Below, one piece after another: positions 16,626-25,195 of a stretch of DNA of 64,000 nucleotides (position 1 is its first letter; the number at the start of each line of letters is the position of its first letter). The notes beneath the pieces are model-generated. The model ran no database searches. It saw only the letters and a program-made list of their open reading frames with translations, and was not told the DNA's origin. Source of the stretch: Clostridium facile (GTDB lineage Bacteria > Bacillota > Clostridia > Oscillospirales > Ruminococcaceae); assembly GCF_014297275.1 (NCBI RefSeq), contig NZ_JACOQK010000001.1:2542001-2606000 (forward strand). Reading direction: 5' to 3'. Position numbers and translations under genes: made by a program.

Positions 16626-16626
16626 T

Positions 16627-17052
16627 ATGAAACAGTTTATTACCCATAGCCCTTCTGAAACAGAACAGGTAGCGAGCCAGTTTGCCCAGCAACTAAAACC
16701 GGGGGATGTGATTGCCTACCGTGGCGGATTGGGAGTAGGAAAAACCGCATTTACAAGAGGCCTTGCGGAGGGATTGCAAGTAATAGGGGAAGTATCCAGC
16801 CCTACTTTTAGTTTGGTGAATGAGTATCAAGGGAAAATTCCACTGTATCATTTTGATATGTATCGTATCAATACATTGGATGACCTATACTTTACAGGAT
16901 TTTTTGATTATCTGGAAAACGGCAGTATCCTTGCGATTGAATGGAGCGAAAATATTGCTGATTATCTGCCAGAAAACACGATTACTGTAGAATTGAAACG
17001 GTTGGATGAAACCACCCGGGAAATTACAATTGATGGAGATGAGCGTTTTTGA
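16627..17052 (+). CDS. tsaE: tRNA t6A biosynthesis ATPase TsaE
   Basis: P-loop ATPase required with TsaB and TsaD to transfer threonylcarbamoyl to A37 of ANN-decoding tRNAs. The 141-residue protein has Walker A GGLGVGKTAF at about residues 36-45, the switch region VSSPTFSLVNEY, and the family phrase HFDMYRI. ATG 16627 lies one base after the fhs stop; AGGA inside the fhs end serves as a weak ribosome site, suggesting coupling. Its stop overlaps the start of tsaB. Confidence 0.94.
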   Translation: MKQFITHSPSETEQVASQFAQQLKPGDVIAYRGGLGVGKTAFTRGLAEGLQVIGEVSSPTFSLVNEYQGKIPLYHFDMYRINTLDDLYFTGFFDYLENGSILAIEWSENIADYLPENTITVELKRLDETTREITIDGDERF

Positions 17053-17750
17053 ATATCATGGCATTTGATAGTTCCGCCAAAGTGGCAAGTGTTGCGGTTT
17101 GCAGTGAAACAGAAATTTTAGCGGAATTCAGTACCAACACAGGGCTGACCCATTCCCAGACCCTTTTGCCAATGGCAGAACAGGTGTTGGCCTGTGCAAA
17201 TATTTCCATGGAACAAATTGACGCTTTTGCGGTTGCTTCTGGTCCGGGCTCTTTTACTGGCTTGCGGATCGGGATTTCCGCTGTGAAAGGGATGGCACAA
17301 GTATTGGACAAACCATGTATCGGTGTTTCTACCTTAGAAGGGCTAATCCAGAATTTACAGGGGTTTGATGGAATTGGATGCGCAGTTATGGACGCTAGAT
17401 GTAACCAAGTATACAATTGTCTATATTCCCTAGGGGAACAGCCAAAACGGCTCTGTGATGACCGTGCCCTTACGATTGCGGAACTAACAGAAGAACTGAA
17501 AACATATCATCAAAAGATTATTTTAGTTGGTGACGGGGCGGATTTATGTTATAATAAAATGGATGGGCAACTGGAACAGCTTGTTCTGGCTCCCATTGCT
17601 TTGCGGAAACAACGCGCAAGCAGTATAGGGCTTTGTGCCCATGTTTTATATCAACAAGGAAAAGCAGTACCTGCTCAGGCATTGATGCCATCGTATTTGC
17701 GGCTATCCCAGGCCGAACGGATGCGTCAAGCCGCACAACAGAATCAATAG
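17049..17750 (+). CDS. tsaB: tRNA t6A biosynthesis protein TsaB
   Basis: Inactive TsaD paralogue of the ASKHA fold that dimerises with TsaD in the t6A-forming complex. The 233 residues begin NIMAFDSSAKVASVAV, matching the family start; GPGSFTGLRIG is the hallmark motif near 70-80. It lacks the TsaD metal-binding histidines, as expected. The start is TTG 17049, overlapping the tsaE stop by two bases, with GGAG nine bases before; ATG 17058 would remove the first beta-strand. TsaD is 20 kb away, unlike the tight tsaE-tsaB-rimI-tsaD order of Bacillus. Confidence 0.94.
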   Translation: MNIMAFDSSAKVASVAVCSETEILAEFSTNTGLTHSQTLLPMAEQVLACANISMEQIDAFAVASGPGSFTGLRIGISAVKGMAQVLDKPCIGVSTLEGLIQNLQGFDGIGCAVMDARCNQVYNCLYSLGEQPKRLCDDRALTIAELTEELKTYHQKIILVGDGADLCYNKMDGQLEQLVLAPIALRKQRASSIGLCAHVLYQQGKAVPAQALMPSYLRLSQAERMRQAAQQNQ

Positions 17751-17763
17751 GAGGATCAATAAA

Positions 17764-18201
17764 ATGATAGCATTAGGTAGTGACCATGGCGGTTTTGAAT
17801 TAAAACAGGAAATTATGGCTTATTTAAAAGAGAAAAATATTCCCTTTAAAGATTATGGCACTTATTCTACAGAATCCTGCGATTATGCTGATTATGCGGA
17901 ATTAGCCTGTAATGCGATTGTTGCTGGCGAATGTGAAAAAGGAATTTTGATTTGTGGAACAGGCATTGGTATTTCTATGGCTGCGAATAAAATAAAAGGA
18001 ATTCGGGCTGCTGCATGTTCCGAGCATTTTTCCGCAAAATATACCCGTTTACACAATGATGCCAATGTACTTTGCCTGGGCGGCAGAGTAATTGGACCTG
18101 GTACTGCTTGTGAACTGGTGGATTTATTTTTAAATACTGAATTTGAGGGTGGGCGCCATGCGCTCCGTGTAAATAAAATTACGGCGTTGGAAAACAAATA
18201 A
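17764..18201 (+). CDS. rpiB: Ribose-5-phosphate isomerase B
   Basis: Interconverts ribose 5-phosphate and ribulose 5-phosphate in the non-oxidative pentose phosphate pathway. The 145 residues show the RpiB/LacAB fold: GSDHGGFELK at the start (Asp8, His9 phosphate/sugar contacts), catalytic Cys in ILICGTGIGIS near residue 65, and NDANVLCLGGRVIG near 97-110. AGGAGG precedes ATG 17764. It sits between tsaB and upp; ribose phosphate is the precursor of PRPP used by Upp. A longer paralogue lies at 40694-41260. Confidence 0.95.
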   Translation: MIALGSDHGGFELKQEIMAYLKEKNIPFKDYGTYSTESCDYADYAELACNAIVAGECEKGILICGTGIGISMAANKIKGIRAAACSEHFSAKYTRLHNDANVLCLGGRVIGPGTACELVDLFLNTEFEGGRHALRVNKITALENK

Positions 18202-18215
18202 GGAGGAAAATACAA

Positions 18216-18845
18216 ATGAACAAACCTGTTATTATGGATCATCCATTGATCCAACACAAAATGTCTATTTTAAGGGATAAAAGCACTGGTTTTAAGGAAT
18301 TCCGTGAATTGGTGTCCGAAATTGCAATGTTAATGTGCTACGAGGCTACCAGAGATTTACCTTTGGCGGAAGTGGATATTGAAACCCCTTTGGCAATTGC
18401 AAAAACCAAAGTAATCGCTGGTAGAAAGATTGTGTTTGTACCAATTTTACGTGCTGGACTTGGTATGGTGGATGGTATGTTAAAATTGGTTCCAGCTGCA
18501 CGTGTTGGGCATGTTGGGATGTACCGTGATCCAGAAACTTTTGTACCACATGAATATTACTGTAAATTGCCACCAAACATGGACCAAAGGGAAGTTATTG
18601 TATTGGATCCAATGTTGGCTACCGGCGGTTCCGCCATTGATGCGATTGACGCAATTAAAAAGCGTGGATGTAAAAGCATTAAATTTATGTGTTTGGTAGC
18701 TGCTCCAGAAGGTTTGAACGCATTGCAGGAAAAACACCCTGATGTTCAGATTTATGCAGCTGCTTTGGATCAGTGCTTGAATGAACACAAATATATTGTT
18801 CCTGGTCTTGGCGATGCGGGAGACCGTATTTTTGGAACAAAATAG
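18216..18845 (+). CDS. upp: Uracil phosphoribosyltransferase
   Basis: Pyrimidine salvage enzyme: uracil plus PRPP gives UMP. 209 residues, the standard length. The PRPP loop is VIVLDPMLATGGSAIDAID (near 126-144), and the uracil-binding end GLGDAGDRIFGT closes the protein. AGGAGG precedes ATG 18216. It follows rpiB by 14 bases, a common Firmicute pairing, and ends the operon that began with fhs; a terminator lies 75 bases on. Confidence 0.97.
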   Translation: MNKPVIMDHPLIQHKMSILRDKSTGFKEFRELVSEIAMLMCYEATRDLPLAEVDIETPLAIAKTKVIAGRKIVFVPILRAGLGMVDGMLKLVPAARVGHVGMYRDPETFVPHEYYCKLPPNMDQREVIVLDPMLATGGSAIDAIDAIKKRGCKSIKFMCLVAAPEGLNALQEKHPDVQIYAAALDQCLNEHKYIVPGLGDAGDRIFGTK

Positions 18846-18919
18846 TATTCGTTAAAAATACAGATAGAAAGTATTTTTATGGTATATTCATTTGCATGAT
18901 TGCTTTCTAACAGAAATGG

Positions 18920-18950
18920 GACACTCGGGAGAAATTTCCTGAGTGTCTTT
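18920..18950 (+). terminator. Terminator after upp
   Basis: GACACTC pairs with GAGTGTC, with further pairing of GGGA and TTCC inside, followed by TTT. The T-run is short, so efficiency is uncertain. Confidence 0.65.
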
Positions 18951-19008
18951 GTATATCAGCTGTATGGGATAGGAATAAATACCATATACTGATTCTGGGG
19001 GTGGAAAT

Positions 19009-19443
19009 ATGAAATTTTGGCCTATTTCAAAAAAATCAATTTTTGTACAGGATTTATTTTGCACAATCATCTGGTTTGTATTATCTATTTTTCCTTTTTT
19101 ATATATTCAGCAATTTACCATTTGGTGGTATGTTACTTTACTCCCTTTACTGGTTCTTTTTCTTTTTTTTGCTGTTTTTTATTTTCCCGCCCGATACCGC
19201 AATAGTGGATACTGTTTCACAAAAAACCATGTGGCCTATCAAACTGGAGTTTTTGTAAAACGTCAACATATTGTAAAACGAAACAGGATTGTTTCAGTGG
19301 CCTTGATTTGCAATCCTTGGACTCCAATTTTGGGGATCGCTTCTATTACTGTTAAAACCACAGGGGCAAACTTGCATATTCCGTATCTACCATTCAATCA
19401 GGCAGAAGCAATTGTCGCGCAATTAACGACGGAAAGGGGCTAA
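19009..19443 (+). CDS. Bacterial PH-domain membrane protein (YdbS-like)
   Basis: Membrane protein of 144 residues: two hydrophobic helices (about 15-34 and 38-60), then one bPH2 domain (DUF304) with NSGYCFTKNHVAYQTGVFVKRQHIVKRNRI, typical for the family. GGGGGTGG lies just before ATG 19009. It precedes a larger PH protein by one base, the same pair order as ydbS-ydbT in Bacillus, where the genes affect antimicrobial tolerance. Biochemical function is unknown. Confidence 0.85.
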   Translation: MKFWPISKKSIFVQDLFCTIIWFVLSIFPFLYIQQFTIWWYVTLLPLLVLFLFFAVFYFPARYRNSGYCFTKNHVAYQTGVFVKRQHIVKRNRIVSVALICNPWTPILGIASITVKTTGANLHIPYLPFNQAEAIVAQLTTERG

Positions 19444-19444
19444 T

Positions 19445-20878
19445 ATGGAATTTCAACACCCACATCCTGTCCAAATTATCCGCAATACTTCTCGTTTTTG
19501 GCTTTTATTACTATTGCCAGTGTTGCGTGGCTTTTTATTTTCTGGAGGAAACTTATATGTTTGGATGAAAGGCGCTTGGATGGACCTTTTAGTATTGGTT
19601 GCCATTGTACTCTTTGGATATTTAAGTTGGTATTTTAATACGTTTTATGTGGGAAAAGATGGCGTTTATATCCATAAAGGAATATTTTTAATTCAACAGT
19701 ATGTTATCCCATACGAAATGATTTCCTCCATCACAGTGGAAAATCCTTTTTATCTATCCCCAATACGAGGTAGTTATGTAAAGTTGGATACTGATGCAGG
19801 GAATGTTCGTCAAGCTGATTTATCTTTTGTGATGAAACGGAAGGATGTCGAACGTTTAGTAAAATATGCCCAGGAAAAACTGGTTGGAGATGCAAAAAAC
19901 ATGGGACGCATCTATAGCCCTCGATTGTGGTATATTGCTATTTTGTCCTTGATTTCCTCGAATAGTTTAACAGGGGTTTTGTTTGCGTCCACTTTAATTT
20001 CCCAAAGCGGAAATCTGCTTGGGAAAGAGTTTGAAGATATGTTGGTGACGAATCTCACAAAAATAGCGGAGCTACTAGCGTTTGGAATCCCACCTGCGGC
20101 AGCTATTTTAGCATATCTTTTATTGGGTGGATGGGGATTGGCTTTTTTGCTCAATATTATCCGCAACAAAGATTTTTCAGTCAACCGTCGAAATCAGAGT
20201 ATGACAATCCGTGCGGGTATTCTAATCCCAAGATATTATTGTTTTAATATTGGGAGGATTAACTTGGTAGAAATCCGTCAAACCTTGTTTACCAAAGTAT
20301 TGGGGTATTATTCTGTGTATATCAATTGTGCTGGATATGGTAAACTCAAAAACGGGACATCTGTGTTAATCCCTGCGGCAGAGCGGCGGGAAGCGATGCG
20401 AAACCTTAATCTATTGTTTCCCGAAATCCAATTTGTAAAGCGGGATATTAAACCAAAACCAGTGGATTTTAGAAGATTTATTTTTATCCCGACTATTATT
20501 ATTGTTGTTTTTGCGGTTATTATTGCAGGATCTTATCTGTTTTTTCCGGGGTTCCGCGGATTAATTTTGTTTGTGGGAATTATGATTGAGATTATTCCGG
20601 TGCTGTACTTGATTGTCCGCATGATTAGTTATAGCCATACAGGGATTGGATATAGCCAGGGAATGTTAACAGCCAGCTATACCAAACGGTTATTATTTTG
20701 CCGTGTTTCTATGCCAAGGGAAAAAGTATCCAAAATTGTATATCGCCAAAATTTATTGCAAAAAAGTACAGGTTGTTGTGATGTAATTATCTACACATAT
20801 TCTGAAGGCACAAAACGGCATATTATTCGGAATTTAAATCAAACAGAAGTGCAAGAATTGTTAAAACACAGTATTTAG
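19445..20878 (+). CDS. Multi-PH-domain membrane protein (YdbT-like)
   Basis: 477 residues with pairs of membrane helices at about 15-65, 155-245 and 340-390, alternating with bPH2 domains, three copies by eye (YVGKDGVYIHKGIFLIQQYVIP; NRRNQSMTIRAGILIPRYY; GIGYSQGMLTASYTKRLLF). The domain architecture is that of YdbT. It starts one base after the YdbS-like gene and is surely co-transcribed. No enzymatic motif is seen. The region 20879-20944 after it holds no clear terminator. Confidence 0.87.
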   Translation: MEFQHPHPVQIIRNTSRFWLLLLLPVLRGFLFSGGNLYVWMKGAWMDLLVLVAIVLFGYLSWYFNTFYVGKDGVYIHKGIFLIQQYVIPYEMISSITVENPFYLSPIRGSYVKLDTDAGNVRQADLSFVMKRKDVERLVKYAQEKLVGDAKNMGRIYSPRLWYIAILSLISSNSLTGVLFASTLISQSGNLLGKEFEDMLVTNLTKIAELLAFGIPPAAAILAYLLLGGWGLAFLLNIIRNKDFSVNRRNQSMTIRAGILIPRYYCFNIGRINLVEIRQTLFTKVLGYYSVYINCAGYGKLKNGTSVLIPAAERREAMRNLNLLFPEIQFVKRDIKPKPVDFRRFIFIPTIIIVVFAVIIAGSYLFFPGFRGLILFVGIMIEIIPVLYLIVRMISYSHTGIGYSQGMLTASYTKRLLFCRVSMPREKVSKIVYRQNLLQKSTGCCDVIIYTYSEGTKRHIIRNLNQTEVQELLKHSI

Positions 20879-20944
20879 ACGAAATGTGACAGCGAATTTG
20901 TCGATAAAATAAGAATTTTTTATTAATAGAATGATGAATAACTA

Positions 20945-20973
20945 TTGCGAAATTATAAATAAAATGGTATACT
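20945..20973 (+). promoter_or_regulatory. Strong promoter of the 44-residue gene
   Basis: TTGCGA and TATACT are exactly 17 bases apart, with TGG before the -10. Confidence 0.75.
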
Positions 20974-21005
20974 TAATTTAGTGGAAAAAACTAGGAGGGG
21001 ATACT

Positions 21006-21140
21006 ATGCGCAATGGTTTATCTGAAAAATCGATTTTTAATGCTGGTAACCTGAAAACCGCATTATTTATTATGGGAGGATTGCTATTTTTATTGGTATT
21101 GCCTTCTTTTATATTGTTATGGTTGTTTGTTATTCGTTAA
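21006..21140 (+). CDS. 44-residue single-pass membrane peptide
   Basis: A short gene of its own: promoter at 20945-20973, AGGAGGGG five bases before ATG 21006, 44 codons, and a long perfect terminator two bases after the stop. The peptide has a polar N-terminus (about 17 residues, MRNGLSEKS and on) and one hydrophobic helix with MGGLLFLLVLPSFILLWLF, ending VIR. No Cys, no toxin-antitoxin partner and no antisense promoter were noticed. It could be a regulatory membrane peptide, a type I-like toxin, or part of the envelope function of the PH proteins upstream; I recognise no family. Confidence 0.7.
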   Translation: MRNGLSEKSIFNAGNLKTALFIMGGLLFLLVLPSFILLWLFVIR

Positions 21141-21141
21141 G

Positions 21142-21179
21142 AAAAAGGGTTGGCATTGGATAGATGCCAACCCTTTTTC
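21142..21179 (+). terminator. Terminator of the 44-residue gene
   Basis: A perfect 15-base stem AAAAAGGGTTGGCAT with ATGCCAACCCTTTTT around seven bases. The 290 bases that follow, up to 21471, are AT-rich and show no gene. Confidence 0.93.
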
Positions 21180-21471
21180 TTAAATAGGATATTATATACA
21201 GTTGAGAAATTTAAATAAGTATTATCATCGAAAATAGTGTATTTATTTATCTCAAACATTTGTATTTTGAGCATGGCAGTATAAACGAATACTTCCTAAT
21301 ATAAATTGCTAAAGTTACAGTTTAAACAAAAATAATTCCTTTTTGATAAAGCATAAAAATTAAATTGGAGCACATTCCATCTTTTGCGTTATCTATAGTT
21401 TTGATATGATTATCTATTTTTGCCTATGCCTTGTACAACTTGTAATTTTGAGATGGAAAAATCAAGTAGAT

Positions 21472-22608
21472 TTATTGTATTATTGGTTTTTGAAGGTAAT
21501 CTTGCCCTGCTTTTTGGATTTGCGGTGTGGTCATATAAAATAAATCGGTCGCTTTGCTGTCCAGTGCTGCTTGTTTGGGAAACTGTCGCGCTAATTTAGG
21601 AAAATCAGGTGATACTGGAATGGTAGAGGCTGTCCTGATTTTGGATAACAATTCTTTTCCTTTTTGGTTCATGCCCAGTACACGGCCATAAAGAGGGGAG
21701 GACTCTAGGTTTGCTTTTTGTATGTCAAGGAAACGGTAAGATAAAATCCTCCTCAAACGGGACATCGTGTAACGCTTTGTTTTTACAATAGATAAAAATT
21801 GCTCAGAAGATGTGGCAATCTTTCCAGATTCGTAAAGGCGGTTTTCTAAGCCTTCGGACACATCAGGAAGCTCTGCCCACTGTTGCTTGGTAGTAGTGCG
21901 TATTAGATAAAGCAATACCATCTCTAACTGTTCCGGATTGGAACGCAGAGAGGGCTGATAAATATCTCGGCAGTTTTGAGGAATAAAATTTTCCCAGCTA
22001 GTTTGCCCTCTGAGATAGGAAGCACTGGCGAAATCTCCGGTTGGTATCTCACTGTCATGGCTAGCTCCCTGGCGCTGTATAGTCAACCATTCAAACTGGA
22101 AACCCAACTGTTTTGCGGCCTTAATATATTCAACTCCCAATGTGTTGTTAGGGAAATCCAGTAAATATCCCTTTTTTCCAAGTGCCCTTCTCCGTGCAGC
22201 GGGATAGCTTAACCCCTGTTTTAATAATTGTTGCATTTCTGGGGATTGGTTGATATTAAGGCATTGGTTTGCACATTCCATTAAGGAGGAAATATCACCG
22301 GATTCACTTCCAAAACTGATACAATCCACAATTCCCAGGCTTCCTAAAAGTCCAATTCCCCCCAAAGCAAAACGTTCCGCTGAACTACATGCAAATGATG
22401 TGGGAAGTTCTAGTACCAGGTCAACGCCGGATTGTATCGCAGCTTTTGCCCGAATCCATTTAGAATAACAGGAAATAGACCCACGTTGAGTGAGATGGCC
22501 ACTCATGACAGCAATGATATGGGTAGCCTGTTTTCTGGTTTGTTGGATTTGGTAAGCATGACCGTTGTGGAAAGGGTTATATTCTGCAATAATGCCAGCT
22601 ACTTTCAT
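21472..22608 (-). CDS. tmcAL: tRNA(Met) cytidine acetate ligase
   Basis: Nucleotidyltransferase-fold enzyme (formerly YlbM) that activates acetate with ATP and acetylates C34 of elongator tRNA-Met (ac4C). 378 residues. The signature GIIAEYNPFHNGHAYQ at residues 5-20 includes the adenylate motif HNGH; SGHLTQRG and SFGSESGD follow as in the family. AAAGGAG precedes ATG 22608. It is divergent from acetate kinase with 123 bases between, a common clostridial arrangement, and both use acetate. Confidence 0.92.
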   Translation of the reverse strand: MKVAGIIAEYNPFHNGHAYQIQQTRKQATHIIAVMSGHLTQRGSISCYSKWIRAKAAIQSGVDLVLELPTSFACSSAERFALGGIGLLGSLGIVDCISFGSESGDISSLMECANQCLNINQSPEMQQLLKQGLSYPAARRRALGKKGYLLDFPNNTLGVEYIKAAKQLGFQFEWLTIQRQGASHDSEIPTGDFASASYLRGQTSWENFIPQNCRDIYQPSLRSNPEQLEMVLLYLIRTTTKQQWAELPDVSEGLENRLYESGKIATSSEQFLSIVKTKRYTMSRLRRILSYRFLDIQKANLESSPLYGRVLGMNQKGKELLSKIRTASTIPVSPDFPKLARQFPKQAALDSKATDLFYMTTPQIQKAGQDYLQKPIIQ

Positions 22609-22652
22609 TGTGATTCTCCTTTGAAATTTTTGTGGAATCTAAGGGTTTGCCT

Positions 22653-22680
22653 TGAAATTTACCGGTGTTTGTAATATTAT
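22653..22680 (+). promoter_or_regulatory. Probable ackA promoter
   Basis: TTGAAA and TATTAT are 16 bases apart. This is the best match in the short divergent gap. Confidence 0.45.
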
Positions 22681-22731
22681 ATAGTATAGCAAATATACTG
22701 GTTTTTTACCAGAACAATAGGAGGATAACAT

Positions 22732-23940
22732 ATGAAAATTTTGGTTTCTAATGCAGGAAGCTCATCCCTGAAATACCAGTTGATCAATATGGATGACGGA
22801 CAGGTCATCGCAAAAGGGGTATGTGGTAGAATTGGAATTGGTGGGGAAATTTCCCATAAAACATTTGATGGTAGAAAATTTGAATCTGATTGTGATTTTC
22901 CAACCCATACCGAAGCGTTCCAGAAAGTTGTGGAACTGTTAATAAGCAAAGAATATGGTGTGATCCAATCTATGGATGAAATTTCCGCTGTTGGCCACCG
23001 TGTTGTACAGGGAGCGGAATATTTCTCAGAATCCGTTCTAATTACTCCAGAGGTAATTGACGTGATCCGTAAAGTTTCTGATTTAGCTCCATTACATAAT
23101 CCAGCACATATTTTAGCAATCCAGGCATGTGAAAAGGTATTGGATCCATCCACTCCACAAGTGGCTGTTTTTGATACCGCATTCCATCAAACAATGCCTC
23201 CAAAAGCATTTTTATATGGTGTTCCATATGAATATTATGAAAAATACAATATCAGAAAATACGGTTTCCATGGGACTTCCCACCGCTTTGTCAGCAACCG
23301 TTTGGCTGCTTTGTTGGGAAAAGATATCAAGGATCTGAAAATCATCACTTGCCATTTAGGGAATGGTTCTTCCATCACTGCAATTGATGGTGGAAAATCC
23401 GTGGATACCACCATGGGCTTTACTCCATTGGATGGTCTGTTAATGGGCACACGTTCTGGTGCGGTTGATCCATCCGTCGTAACTTATATTATGGAAAAGG
23501 AAAACCTGACACCTGCACAAATGAGTGACCTGCTGAATAAAAAATCCGGTTATTTAGGTGTTTCCGGCGTGTCTAGTGATGACAGAGACTTAAAAGCTGC
23601 TGCTGAAGAAGGAAATAAACGTGCTCAGATTACAAGGGAAATCCAATCTTACCAGATTAAAAAATATATTGGTTCCTATGCGGCTGCGATGGGCGGTGTG
23701 GATGCCATTGTATTTACTGGTGGTATTGGGGAACACAATGCGGAACTGCGTTACAATGTTTGCTCTGATATGGAATTTATGGGCATTGCAATAGACGCTG
23801 CTAAAAATGAGGAAATGAATGCGAAAGAAGCAAAAGTTTCCGCAGAAAATTCCAAAGTACAGGTTTGGGTTATCCCAACCAACGAGGAACTGTTAATTGC
23901 ACAGGATACCGAAAAAATTGTAAATGGCTTAAACAAATAA
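22732..23940 (+). CDS. ackA: Acetate kinase
   Basis: Transfers phosphate between acetyl phosphate and ADP, giving acetate and ATP; the energy-yielding last step of fermentation. The 402 residues are typical. N-terminal VSNAGSSSLKYQL, VFDTAFHQTMP, the FHGTSHRFV block and the nucleotide-binding GGIGEHNAELR are all present. AGGAGG precedes ATG 22732. Phosphotransacetylase, its usual operon partner, is not adjacent. A strong terminator follows, so the gene is monocistronic. Confidence 0.98.
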   Translation: MKILVSNAGSSSLKYQLINMDDGQVIAKGVCGRIGIGGEISHKTFDGRKFESDCDFPTHTEAFQKVVELLISKEYGVIQSMDEISAVGHRVVQGAEYFSESVLITPEVIDVIRKVSDLAPLHNPAHILAIQACEKVLDPSTPQVAVFDTAFHQTMPPKAFLYGVPYEYYEKYNIRKYGFHGTSHRFVSNRLAALLGKDIKDLKIITCHLGNGSSITAIDGGKSVDTTMGFTPLDGLLMGTRSGAVDPSVVTYIMEKENLTPAQMSDLLNKKSGYLGVSGVSSDDRDLKAAAEEGNKRAQITREIQSYQIKKYIGSYAAAMGGVDAIVFTGGIGEHNAELRYNVCSDMEFMGIAIDAAKNEEMNAKEAKVSAENSKVQVWVIPTNEELLIAQDTEKIVNGLNK

Positions 23941-23957
23941 GGAAATAAAAATAATGG

Positions 23958-23997
23958 TCCCTCATTTGCGACTATCTAGCAAATGAGGGATTATTTT
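23958..23997 (+). terminator. Terminator of ackA
   Basis: A perfect 12-base stem TCCCTCATTTGC with GCAAATGAGGGA, followed by TTATTTT. Confidence 0.92.
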
Positions 23998-24044
23998 ATT
24001 TTTTAAAATAAAATATTTCTGGAGGATCAAATCATCGGATAACG

Positions 24045-24091
24045 TGGTATAATAGGTTTTATAGAGTTCCTCAACTGTTGGTTGAGGAAAA
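24045..24091 (+). promoter_or_regulatory. Extended -10 promoter and 5'-end hairpin of the HTH gene pair
   Basis: TGG-TATAAT at 24045-24053 forms an extended -10. About ten bases on, TTCCTCAAC pairs with GTTGAGGAA around TGTTG, so the transcript would start with a hairpin, often a stabilising feature. A further 110 bases of leader precede the gene. Confidence 0.5.
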
Positions 24092-24199
24092 AACAAACGG
24101 ATGGTTTACAGGATTTCCGCAAATACAACCAATGGTACATTCTGTTTTGAGCTGGAATCCGATAAAATAAAGGCATAAACAAAAAAGGAGTGAGTAATC

Positions 24200-24694
24200 A
24201 TGGAAACAACACTAGGTAAAAAATTTGCGGAATTACGAAAATTAAATGGATTTACACAAGATGAGGTGGCGGAAAAACTCGGCGTATCTCCCCAGGCGGT
24301 TTCCAAATGGGAAAACGATTTATCCTGTCCGGATATTATGCTGCTGCCGGATATCGCAAAACTATTTGATGTGACCATTGATGAATTGTTTTCTGATCAA
24401 CCAACAGCAAAAACGGTAATCTTACCAGAAGAGCAGCGGGTAGATATTGACAAGATGATGTTTAAAGTGGTAGTGGACTCGAAAAAAGGGGACCGTGTTA
24501 GAGTAAATCTGCCCATGCCTTTGGTGCGTTTGGGGATTAGCATTGGGATGAAATTGCCACAAATCACGCAAAATGAGGCGTTGCGTGATTTGGACATAGA
24601 AAGTATTTTAAAATTAGTGGATAGCGGGGCAATCGGTCAGATTGTAGATGTGGATTCTTCTGATGGCGACCGTGTCCGGATAGTAGTGGAATAA
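24200..24694 (+). CDS. XRE-family regulator with a C-terminal KxVV...GDRVRI domain
   Basis: 164 residues. Residues about 7-62 are an XRE helix-turn-helix (FAELRKLNGFTQDEVAEKLG, SPQAVSKWENDLSCPD). The C-terminal 85 residues form a separate domain: a strand MMFKVVVDSKKGDRVRVNLPMPLV, a helical middle, then IVDVDSSDGDRVRIVVE. I believe this domain is found in many Firmicute small proteins of unknown role. AAAGGAG precedes ATG 24200. The next gene encodes a stand-alone protein of similar layout, suggesting the two act together. The DNA target is unknown; the hairpin upstream could be an autoregulatory site. Confidence 0.85.
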   Translation: METTLGKKFAELRKLNGFTQDEVAEKLGVSPQAVSKWENDLSCPDIMLLPDIAKLFDVTIDELFSDQPTAKTVILPEEQRVDIDKMMFKVVVDSKKGDRVRVNLPMPLVRLGISIGMKLPQITQNEALRDLDIESILKLVDSGAIGQIVDVDSSDGDRVRIVVE

Positions 24695-24697
24695 TGT

Positions 24698-24961
24698 ATG
24701 AAGATTGTAATAAAACAACGTGGAAAAATCCCACTTTATTTTGGAATTCCCCACCGCCTGCTAACTGGAAAAGCAATCTATAAACTTGCCAATTTAATTT
24801 TAAAAGAGGTAGGGAAACACCACAACATGGTGCCTTATTTTGATGGAAATGATCTGGAACAGTTGGCATTAGAGTTAAAAAGGACCAGAAAACAGTATGG
24901 AAAACTGGTATTGGTAGAAGTGGAAGATTGTAATGGGGATTATGTTAAAATACAGTTATAG
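24698..24961 (+). CDS. Small partner protein resembling the regulator's C-terminal domain
   Basis: 87 residues, starting three bases after the HTH gene stop with a poor ribosome site, so probably translated by coupling. Its layout repeats the neighbour's C-terminal domain: a first strand MKIVIKQRGKIPLYFGIP, a helical middle, then LVLVEVEDCNGDYVKIQL, compared with IVDVDSSDGDRVRIVVE. I infer a shared fold and possibly heterodimer formation. No membrane segment or enzymatic motif is visible, and I cannot name a function. No clear plus-strand terminator follows apart from the shared one at 25161. Confidence 0.72.
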   Translation: MKIVIKQRGKIPLYFGIPHRLLTGKAIYKLANLILKEVGKHHNMVPYFDGNDLEQLALELKRTRKQYGKLVLVEVEDCNGDYVKIQL

Positions 24962-25160
24962 ATTAATCTTGTTTTTAGGGATACTATCAGTAAAAATATG
25001 ATAATAATGCGAGTTTAATATCTGAAAACAACAGCAACAATCCTCCATAAAGAAATATTTTTACGGGAATATAATAATTTTGTATAGCGAAAAGCATAGA
25101 TTCCCTGATAAAATCTTTTAAGAGATTTTTCCTTATAGAACAATTTATCAACGCAAGAAA

Positions 25161-25192
25161 AAAACCTACAGGAGATTTCCTGTAGGTTTTTT
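25161..25192 (-). terminator. Terminator of the pur operon (bidirectional)
   Basis: A perfect 13-base stem AAAACCTACAGGA with TCCTGTAGGTTTT around four bases. It ends six bases before the purD stop and, read from the other side, can also stop the HTH transcript. Confidence 0.92.
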
Positions 25193-25195
25193 ATT

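Noticed and set aside
24067..24090. Hairpin TTCCTCAAC...GTTGAGGAA as a terminator
   Set aside because: No T-run on either strand, and it lies just after a -10 box, so a 5'-end hairpin fits better.
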